Position numbers and translations under genes: made by a program. Under the pieces are notes generated by a model that had not been told where the DNA came from, ran no database searches, and saw nothing but the letters and a program-made list of their open reading frames with translations. Shown here one piece after another: positions 1 to 4,839 of a stretch of DNA of 9,886 nucleotides. This DNA comes from JAXJQF01 sp036311285 (GTDB lineage Bacteria; Pseudomonadota; Gammaproteobacteria; Enterobacterales; Succinivibrionaceae), in the NCBI GenBank assembly GCA_036311285.1, contig JAXJQF010000132.1, positions 1 through 9,886 of the forward strand. The letters run 5' to 3'. Each line of letters starts with the position of its first letter. Positions within the stretch are counted from its first letter, which is position 1.

Positions 1-15
1 AATAATAATTTTTTC

Positions 16-44
16 TTGCATAAAATGTGTTTCATATATATAAT
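16..44 (+). promoter_or_regulatory. Sigma-70 promoter of rplU-rpmA
   Basis: A -35 box TTGCAT (16-21) and a perfect -10 box TATAAT (39-44) are separated by 17 nt, the optimal spacing. Transcription should start near 51, giving a leader of about 64 nt before the L21 start codon. This is among the strongest promoter-like sequences in the window, which fits the high expression expected of ribosomal protein genes. The start site itself is inferred. Confidence 0.85.
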
Positions 45-75
45 ACGCGGCTATATTGTTAAGTTTTTTTATAGA

Positions 76-101
76 CTTTCCAAACGTATGGTTTGAGAAA
101 G
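76..101 (+). promoter_or_regulatory. Leader hairpin before the rplU ribosome binding site
   Basis: Positions 76-85 pair with 91-101 to form ten base pairs (CTTTCCAAAC with GTTTG and GAAAG), with one bulged A at 96 and a 5-nt loop GTATG (86-90). The stem ends two nucleotides before the AGGAGA ribosome binding site at 104-109 and is not followed by a T tract, so it is not a terminator. Several ribosomal protein operons are controlled by leader RNAs bound by one of their own products. This position would suit such a role for L21, but the regulatory function is inferred. Confidence 0.5.
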
Positions 102-114
102 CTAGGAGATAGAG

Positions 115-429
115 ATGTACGCAGTTATTTTAACTGGCGGCAAGCAGCATCAAGTAGCAGTAGGTGATGAATTAGCTGTTGAATTATTAGCTGACGCTGA
201 AGTAGGTAAGTCAGTTGATTTTGATAAGGTGCTTATGGTTGCCGATGGAGACAATGTAAAGGTTGGTGCTCCATATTTAGAAAATGGTAAGGTTGTTGCT
301 GAAGTTGTAGCTATCAAGGGCGGAGATAAGGTTAAGATTACTAAGTTCCGTCGTCGTAAGCACTTCGAAAAGGTAACAGGTCATCGTCAGTGGTTCACTC
401 ACGTGAAGATTACTGGCATTAACGCTTAA
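115..429 (+). CDS. rplU: 50S ribosomal protein L21
   Basis: The 104-residue product matches the usual L21 length (about 103). It begins MYAVILTGGKQHQV, the typical N-terminal beta strand with the G-G-K-Q-H/Y motif, and ends with the basic stretch KITKFRRRKHFEKVTGHRQ followed by WFTHVKITGI, which is the rRNA-binding C-terminal part. L21 is a component of the large ribosomal subunit that binds 23S rRNA. AGGAGA at 104-109 lies 5 nt before the ATG and supports this start. The gene is the first of a two-gene operon with rpmA, in the order found in nearly all bacteria. All 12 lysine codons are AAG, unlike the AAA-rich weakly expressed genes nearby, which suggests selection on codon use in a highly expressed gene. 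Confidence 0.98.
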   Translation: MYAVILTGGKQHQVAVGDELAVELLADAEVGKSVDFDKVLMVADGDNVKVGAPYLENGKVVAEVVAIKGGDKVKITKFRRRKHFEKVTGHRQWFTHVKITGINA

Positions 430-441
430 GGAGAATTAAAG

Positions 442-699
442 ATGGCTCATAAGAAGGCTGGTGGTAGTTCCCGTAATGGTCGTGACTCAAACGCTCAACG
501 TTTAGGTGTTAAGGTATACGGTGGTCAATCTGTATTAGCAGGTAACATTTTAGTTCGTCAACGTGGTACAGCATTCCACGCTGGTACAAATGTTGGTTGT
601 GGTAAGGATCATACTTTATTTGCAACTTCAGCTGGTACTGTTGTTTATTCACAAAAAGGCCCTAAGAATCGTAGATTCGTTAGTGTTATTGCTGAATAA
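442..699 (+). CDS. rpmA: 50S ribosomal protein L27
   Basis: The 85-residue protein starts MAHKKAGGSSRNGRDS and contains LGVKVYGGQ, GNILVRQRGT and the C-terminal KGPKNRRFVSV, all hallmarks of L27. The N-terminal tail of this protein reaches toward the peptidyl transferase centre and helps position tRNA. There is no N-terminal propeptide of the kind cleaved by Prp in Firmicutes, since AHKKAGG follows the initiator Met directly, as in Proteobacteria. The ribosome binding site AAGGAGAA (428-435) overlaps the rplU stop codon, so the two genes are translationally close (12 nt apart). A cysteine lies in NVGCGKDHTLF, where E. coli has valine; this is a minor variation. A strong terminator follows. 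Confidence 0.98.
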   Translation: MAHKKAGGSSRNGRDSNAQRLGVKVYGGQSVLAGNILVRQRGTAFHAGTNVGCGKDHTLFATSAGTVVYSQKGPKNRRFVSVIAE

Positions 700-717
700 T
701 ACCATATAGAACAAACG

Positions 718-753
718 AAGAGTCAACCATTATTCTATGGTTGGCTCTTTTTT
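718..753 (+). terminator. Intrinsic terminator of rplU-rpmA
   Basis: Positions 718-730 pair with 737-749 in a 13-bp stem that includes one G-T wobble. The loop is the 6-nt TATTCT and the stem runs into an uninterrupted T tract ending at 753. This should end the ribosomal protein transcript, so obgE needs readthrough or its own promoter. Confidence 0.93.
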
Positions 754-783
754 AATATGTGTTGGTATATATTTTTTTTGTTT

Positions 784-787
784 AGGA
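784..787 (+). promoter_or_regulatory. Ribosome binding site that fixes the obgE start
   Basis: AGGA at 784-787 lies 6 nt before the ATG at 794. It favours this start over an in-frame ATG at 737, which sits inside the rpmA terminator stem and would add 19 hydrophobic residues foreign to the Obg family. Confidence 0.75.
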
Positions 788-793
788 TGTTAT

Positions 794-2077
794 ATGAAGT
801 TTGTAGATGAAGCACAAGTAAGAGTAGAAGCTGGTGATGGCGGCAATGGATGTGTAAGTTTTAGACGAGAAAAATATATACCAAAAGGCGGTCCAGATGG
901 CGGTGACGGCGGTGATGGTGGAGATGTGTATTTATTAGCTGACGCAAATTTAAATACATTAGTTGACTATCAATTTAAGAAATTCTACAACGCTGGTCGC
1001 GGTGAAAATGGTCGTGGTGCAAATTGTACAGGAGCAAGAGGTGAAGATATTATTTTACCTGTTCCTGTAGGTACTCGTGCAATTGATGCTGACACAAACG
1101 AAGTTATTGGTGACTTGTTAAAGAATGGTCAGAAGCTAATGGTAGCTAAAGGTGGTTTCCATGGTTTAGGTAACACAAGATTCAAAAGTTCGGTAAATAG
1201 AGCACCTAGACAAAAGACAGATGGAACTCAGGGTGATAAGCGTTTTATTCGTTTAGAGCTTATGTTATTAGCTGATGTAGGTATGCTAGGTTTACCTAAT
1301 GCTGGTAAATCCACTTTTATTAGCTCTGTAAGTGCAGCAAGACCGAAGATTGCTGACTATCCATTTACAACTCTTATTCCATCATTAGGTGTTGTAAGAA
1401 TGGGGGAAGGTAAGAGTTTTGTTGTTGCTGATATTCCTGGACTTATTGAAGGAGCTGCAGACGGTGCAGGCTTAGGACATAGATTTTTACGTCACTTAGA
1501 ACGTTGTCGTGTTCTTTTCCATATTGTTGACATGGCTCCTGTTGATGGTTCATCTCCTGCTAATAATATTAGAGTAATTGAAGATGAATTATTAAAGTAT
1601 AGCGAAGAATTAGCTAAAAAACCTAGATGGTTAGTGTTTAATAAGATGGATTCTTTAATGGAAGATGAAATCGAAGAAATTGTTCAAAATACTTTAAAAG
1701 AGTTAGATTTACCTCAAGATACTAAATATTTTGTAATTTCTGCTGCGACTGGTCAAAATGTAAAAAATCTATTAGCAGAAGCTATGGACCTAATTGAAGA
1801 AATTCAAACTCAAGAAAATGAAAGACAAGCTGAAGAAGAAGCTCAAGCAAAGAGTTCAAGTTTCGTTTGGACTAGTCCAAGAGAAAGAATGTCTCAACGT
1901 GTTCATGATGATTGGGAAGATGACTGGGACGAAGATTGGGATGATGAATTTGAAGATGATTTAGATGATGTATCAGAAGGTTTTGAAGATTTTGATGAAG
2001 AATACGATGAAGATTTTGATGAAGAGTATTCAGATGACGAAGAATCAGACGAAACAGATGAAAACAACAATAAGTAA
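794..2077 (+). CDS. obgE: Obg family GTPase (ObgE/CgtA), ribosome assembly
   Basis: The protein has 427 residues starting MKFVDEAQVRVEAGDGGNG, the conserved Obg N-terminus. Residues 1-159 form the glycine-rich Obg fold. Residues 160 to about 335 form the G domain, with G1 GLPNAGKST (166-174), DYPFTT (188-193), G3 DIPGLIEG (213-220), G4 NKMD (283-286) and G5 SAA (316-318). Residues 372-427 are a strongly acidic tail with 36 Asp/Glu in 56, starting with repeated D-D-W and E-D-W units. Obg GTPases bind the 50S subunit during late assembly and link GTP/ppGpp levels to growth. The protein is longer than E. coli ObgE (390 residues), mainly through the tail. It follows rplU-rpmA as usual, but without the intervening yhbE seen in E. 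coli. No strong promoter of its own is visible in the short gap after the terminator. Confidence 0.97.
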   Translation: MKFVDEAQVRVEAGDGGNGCVSFRREKYIPKGGPDGGDGGDGGDVYLLADANLNTLVDYQFKKFYNAGRGENGRGANCTGARGEDIILPVPVGTRAIDADTNEVIGDLLKNGQKLMVAKGGFHGLGNTRFKSSVNRAPRQKTDGTQGDKRFIRLELMLLADVGMLGLPNAGKSTFISSVSAARPKIADYPFTTLIPSLGVVRMGEGKSFVVADIPGLIEGAADGAGLGHRFLRHLERCRVLFHIVDMAPVDGSSPANNIRVIEDELLKYSEELAKKPRWLVFNKMDSLMEDEIEEIVQNTLKELDLPQDTKYFVISAATGQNVKNLLAEAMDLIEEIQTQENERQAEEEAQAKSSSFVWTSPRERMSQRVHDDWEDDWDEDWDDEFEDDLDDVSEGFEDFDEEYDEDFDEEYSDDEESDETDENNNK

Positions 2078-2100
2078 TAATTCTAATATATAGGTATAAG

Positions 2101-2592
2101 ATGATTTCAGTAATAGTTGCTCATACTAACAACTTTGTAATCGGTAAAGATGGAGGAATGCCGTGGCAGTTACCAGCTGATTTAGCGTATTTTAAAAAAG
2201 TTACAATGTCTCATCCTGTTATTATGGGAAGAAAAACTTTTGAAAGTATTGGTAGAGCGTTGCCAGGTAGAACTAATATTGTAATCTCTAGAAACAAGAT
2301 TGAATTACCAGAGGGTGTATTGCTTGCTAATAGCATTGAACAAGCTATTTCTTTTGTAGATAAGGAAATAGAATGTTTTGTTATTGGAGGTGGTTCAATC
2401 TACAAAGAGGTAATTAAATATGCAGACCGCTTATATATTACAAAGATTCATGCGAAAATAGAAGGTGACACTACATTTCCAGCATATGATGTAAATGATT
2501 ATCAAATAATAGCATCTGAAGAACGAGCAAAGGATGAAAAAAATTCCTTTGATTTATCATTTATTGTATATGAAAAAAAACAGTATAAATAG
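2101..2592 (+). CDS. folA: Dihydrofolate reductase
   Basis: This 163-residue protein reduces dihydrofolate to tetrahydrofolate with NADPH in the cytoplasm and is the target of trimethoprim. It aligns without gaps to the E. coli enzyme over the N-terminal part. It has the Met20-loop motif MPW (20-22), catalytic Asp27 in LPAD, Phe31, MGRKTFESIG (42-51) and Arg57 for the substrate glutamate. C-terminal hallmarks are FVIGGGSIYKE and EGDTTFP. No obvious resistance substitution is visible at the classic positions read here. The gene starts 23 nt after obgE with only a weak ribosome binding site (AGG near 2092), so it is probably cotranscribed with obgE. It faces apaH, as in E. coli. Confidence 0.97.
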   Translation: MISVIVAHTNNFVIGKDGGMPWQLPADLAYFKKVTMSHPVIMGRKTFESIGRALPGRTNIVISRNKIELPEGVLLANSIEQAISFVDKEIECFVIGGGSIYKEVIKYADRLYITKIHAKIEGDTTFPAYDVNDYQIIASEERAKDEKNSFDLSFIVYEKKQYK

Positions 2593-2630
2593 CTTAAATA
2601 CAGTCATATATTTATAGAAATGTATAAAAT

Positions 2631-2664
2631 AAAGAAATCAAGCGTTTGCTTGATTTTCTTTTTT
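2631..2664 (+). terminator. Intrinsic terminator after folA, possibly bidirectional
   Basis: Positions 2631-2643 pair with 2648-2661, with one extra T bulged on the right side, around a GTTT loop. The core pairs AAATCAAGC with GCTTGATTT, and the T tract runs to 2664. On the minus strand the hairpin is followed by CTTTATTTTAT, so it may also stop transcripts arriving from apaH. Confidence 0.88.
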
Positions 2665-2724
2665 GTAATTTTTTAAATCTTTGGTTGTTAAGAATGATTG
2701 TAAGCTTTAGTATCGTTAACAACT

Positions 2725-3561
2725 TTAGATTTTGATTTTACTTTTAACTGAGTAGAACTTCTTCGTGTCGTAACACCACATAGTAAGCTTATTTCCCCAT
2801 ATGCAGCCAGTGTCTAGAGCTATCGCGTTTGGATGAGTACATTTTCCTCCAAGAGAGGCCCAGTGACCAAAAACAAGGGTAAACTTTTCATCTTCGTCAA
2901 ATTTAACGTTTGGTCTCATTTCATACCAAGGGTATAGATTATCTTTCTTAGCTTCCTCAGGGGAGGATTTATTTAAAAAGTCTAAATTATAGTTCTTATC
3001 GCAGAATCTAATTCTAGTAAAAACATTTGTGATAAAACGCCATCTTGGTATTCCTGTTAGGGAATCATCCCATTTAGGTGGTTCGTTACTATACATATGC
3101 ATTAAAAAGAAATCTTGAGTTTGATGATCTCTTAATAAGTGTTCTACTTCCTTAGCATACTTTTGAGCATCATTAATTGACCATTGAGGTGCGATACCTG
3201 CATGTACAACACAAAGGTTTTCTGTTGGATGACTATACATTAGAGGAAGAGAGAAAAACCAGTTGATAATTTCATCAAGTTTTTCGCTTTTTAATAGCTG
3301 TTCTAGTTGGTCTCTTTTTTTAGCTTTGTTTAATTTTCTGCAAATTGCTAAAAAGTTTAAATCGTGGTTTCCTAAAACACAATGAGCTTTGTTACCTAAT
3401 TGTCTTATAAATTGAATTACTTGTAAAGGTTTTGGACCGCGACCTAAAATGTCACCTGTGAATATAAGTTCATCTTTTTTAGGATCAAAGGATACTAGTT
3501 TCAATAATTCTTGTAATTCATCATAACAGCCGTGAACATCTCCAATACAATATATAGACAC
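2725..3561 (-). CDS. apaH: Symmetrical bis(5'-nucleosyl)-tetraphosphatase (Ap4A hydrolase)
   Basis: ApaH cleaves Ap4A to two ADP and also acts on Np4-type caps on RNA. The 278-residue product matches the family length (E. coli 280). Motifs of the PPP-type metallophosphatase fold are in order: GDVHGCYDEL (7-16, with D8 and H10), GDILGRGP (36-43, D37), LGNHDLN (63-69, N65 and H66), VVHAGIAPQW (118-127, H120), FGHWASLGGK (231-240, H233) and ALDTGCIWG (248-256). The start is GTG at 3561-3559, because the sequence from MSIYCIGDVHG aligns with the family N-terminus and a perfect ribosome binding site lies just upstream. E. coli apaH is preceded by apaG; no apaG is present here. In motif II, G40 replaces the Ala seen in E. 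coli. Confidence 0.96.
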   Translation of the reverse strand: MSIYCIGDVHGCYDELQELLKLVSFDPKKDELIFTGDILGRGPKPLQVIQFIRQLGNKAHCVLGNHDLNFLAICRKLNKAKKRDQLEQLLKSEKLDEIINWFFSLPLMYSHPTENLCVVHAGIAPQWSINDAQKYAKEVEHLLRDHQTQDFFLMHMYSNEPPKWDDSLTGIPRWRFITNVFTRIRFCDKNYNLDFLNKSSPEEAKKDNLYPWYEMRPNVKFDEDEKFTLVFGHWASLGGKCTHPNAIALDTGCIWGNKLTMWCYDTKKFYSVKSKIKI

Positions 3562-3568
3562 TAGTAAT

Positions 3569-3575
3569 CCTCCTT
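3569..3575 (-). promoter_or_regulatory. Ribosome binding site that fixes the GTG start of apaH
   Basis: The minus strand reads AAGGAGG here, a full complement to the 16S rRNA tail, 7 nt before the GTG codon at 3561. It is the best ribosome binding site in the window and justifies the non-ATG start. Confidence 0.85.
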
Positions 3576-3626
3576 AAAACAACAAAATGATATCATAATT
3601 GTTTTGATTTATAACCATTTCTTGTT

Positions 3627-3662
3627 TTTTTGTACTTTAAATTGCTATGACTGTCATGTTAA
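3627..3662. repeat. 36-nt repeated intergenic element, copy 1
   Basis: This stretch matches 4743-4778 at 32 of 36 positions with no gap. The shared core is TTGCTATGA, then TGT, then ATGTTAA. On the plus strand it contains an extended -10 motif (TG at 3643-3644, TATGAC at 3646-3651). On the minus strand it reads TTAACA, 17 nt, TAAAGT, a promoter that would give apaH a leader of about 66 nt. The centre ATGACTGTCAT (3647-3657) is a perfect dyad in this copy. It may be a promoter, an operator, or both. Confidence 0.6.
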
Positions 3663-3931
3663 GAATATTTTAGGAAGTTATAAGAAAATATATAAGAATT
3701 ATTACATTATATAAGCATATTGATTTAGTTTATTGCTTAGTTGGTTAATTTTTGACTATTTGTTTTAAATCAAAATTTTTTATTTAATTTATGTAATAGT
3801 TTTGGAAATTTGAAAAATTTTTCTTAGTATTAAAGTAATATCTCTGAAATATACCACTTTATGCTACATGAAAATTTAATGCTATTAAAATTTTTGAGCA
3901 TAAAATTATAATAATTAAAAGGAATCAATAT

Positions 3932-4450
3932 ATGCTACATTCTAAAGCTCCCAAAGGTTTTACGTTAATAGAATTAGTTGTTGTTATTGTAATTTTAGGA
4001 ATACTTGCAGCTTCCGCGATGCCTAAATTTATGGATTTACAAAGGGATGCTAAAATTGCAAAACTAGAGGGGTATGCGGGAGCGTTAAAATCAGCTGTTA
4101 GCATGGCTCACGCTAAAGCATTGATACATAGTGAATTAAGCTATGTTTGTATTTCAGAAAGTAAGGTAGATCCATGTCCTGCTGATTACCAAGTGCCATT
4201 AACTGGAAATCGATATCCCAAAGCGGGGATTATTAGAGCCATTGTAGGTTGTTCTATGGCATGTGATGGTTCTTTAAGACATTGTAGTCCACCTGTCGGG
4301 TGTGCAAATAAGAAAGATGTTGATATAGTTTATACTACAACATTTGGAGATCAGAGCGTTATAACTGCTTTATACGTTCCATACCACTTGATCGAACAAA
4401 GTGGAAGTAACGAGGAAGCATTAGCACAAGCAAGAAGATGCGGTATTTAA
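3932..4450 (+). CDS. Type IV pilin, MSHA-like major pilin family; probably C-terminally truncated
   Basis: The 172-residue product has a 9-residue leader ending in Lys-Gly, then the prepilin peptidase site KG/FTLIE with Glu at mature position 5. A hydrophobic N-terminal helix (residues 10-32) ends in PKF, followed by MDLQRDAKIAKLEG and AGALKSAVSMAHAKAL. This arrangement is characteristic of MSHA-type pilins of Vibrio and Aeromonas. The globular part carries seven cysteines (73, 82, 107, 111, 118, 124, 170). AAAAGGAA (3917-3924) supports the start. The frame stops right after RRCGI, where MSHA-like pilins normally continue to a final Gly-Cys; the frame beyond the stop supplies such an ending (see 4451-4522). 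No other pilus gene is nearby, so assembly would rely on machinery encoded elsewhere. Lysine codons are mostly AAA, unlike the ribosomal genes. Whether the protein is functional is uncertain. Confidence 0.85.
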   Translation: MLHSKAPKGFTLIELVVVIVILGILAASAMPKFMDLQRDAKIAKLEGYAGALKSAVSMAHAKALIHSELSYVCISESKVDPCPADYQVPLTGNRYPKAGIIRAIVGCSMACDGSLRHCSPPVGCANKKDVDIVYTTTFGDQSVITALYVPYHLIEQSGSNEEALAQARRCGI

Positions 4451-4522
4451 TATAAATATACTGAAATTCCTAGCTATGTTCAAATTGTGCCAAAAGTTGA
4501 AATTCTTTCTGAAGGTTGTTAA
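4451..4522 (+). pseudogene. In-frame pilin C-terminus beyond the TAA stop
   Basis: Directly after the TAA at 4448-4450, the same frame stays open for 23 codons, reading YKYTEIPSYV and, after six residues, EILSEGC, then TAA at 4520-4522. A pilin ending with Y-x-Y-T, a proline-containing strand and a terminal Gly-Cys is what the MSHA-like family usually shows after its penultimate cysteine. The last Cys (196 of the extended protein) would pair with Cys170 and bring the cysteine count from seven to eight. I infer that one sense codon became TAA. The alternatives are stop-codon readthrough, a sequencing error, or chance. Confidence 0.6.
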
Positions 4523-4839
4523 TTTTTACATAGTATAACTTGGTAACTTTATTGAATTTAAATTGTGCAGGCATTCTAAAAACTTTTAATGCTTGTAGAT
4601 AATAATGTTATCTATGTATTCAGCAGGAATATATTTCTTTTTAAGATTTTGCTCTTAATATCCTTGTTGATATATCCTTGTACATCAAAAAACTGTGTAT
4701 AAACAGTGATGAAGCTTTATTATAAAATTATTGTTTAGTGTATTTTTGTAATTTAATTTGCTATGATTGTTATGTTAATTGAAAATCTTTAACAAATACA
4801 AATTTAATAATGATACATATTAAACAATAAGGTGGATAA
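4523..4839. other. AT-rich spacer upstream of dnaG
   Basis: No gene is visible, and in particular no rpsU, which normally precedes dnaG in this group. The spacer holds a 7-bp AT-rich hairpin (4596-4602 with 4608-4614, no T tract), two adjacent 14-nt units starting ATATCCTTGT (4658-4671 and 4672-4685, 12 of 14 identical), a small inverted repeat ACTGT/ACAGT (4692-4696 with 4703-4707), and the second copy of the 36-nt element. No intrinsic terminator for the pilin gene is convincing. Confidence 0.55.
4743..4778. repeat. 36-nt repeated intergenic element, copy 2; probable dnaG promoter
   Basis: This copy differs from 3627-3662 at four positions. On the plus strand it has an extended -10 promoter: TG at 4759-4760, one base, then TATGAT (4762-4767), without a good -35 box. 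Transcription would start near 4774, about 66 nt before the dnaG start. The promoter role is inferred; the repeat itself is seen directly. Confidence 0.6.

Larger units (their letters stand above)
3562..3931. other. 370-nt AT-rich divergent spacer between apaH and the pilin gene
   Basis: No gene is seen on either strand. The spacer must hold the promoters of the divergent apaH and pilin genes. It contains the first copy of a 36-nt repeated element (3627-3662). The pilin ribosome binding site AAAAGGAA is at 3917-3924. A TATAAT at 3907-3912 lies too close to that site to give a normal leader. A 10-bp match TATGCTACAT occurs at 3860-3869 and again across the pilin start codon at 3931-3940. The remainder is AT-rich without structure I can interpret. 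Confidence 0.6.

Noticed and set aside
737..793. An in-frame upstream ATG that would extend ObgE by 19 residues
   Set aside because: It lies within the right arm of the rpmA terminator, lacks a ribosome binding site, and the added hydrophobic residues do not belong to the Obg family; ATG 794 has AGGA at proper spacing.
1907..2060. Repetitive GAT/GAA-rich DNA that looks like a short tandem repeat
   Set aside because: It is explained by the acidic codons of the ObgE tail, and the units are not regular at the DNA level.
2684..2723. An 8-bp inverted repeat GTTGTTAA/TTAACAAC just downstream of the apaH stop
   Set aside because: The 24-nt loop and lack of a T tract argue against a terminator, and an 8-bp AT-rich match can occur by chance.
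3860..3940. The 10-bp repeat TATGCTACAT upstream of and across the pilin start codon
   Set aside because: The upstream ATG is out of frame with the pilin and the match is short; it could be chance in AT-rich DNA.
4658..4685. Two tandem 14-nt units starting ATATCCTTGT
   Set aside because: Only two copies with 12 of 14 identical; too little to call a functional repeat, so it is mentioned only in the spacer description.
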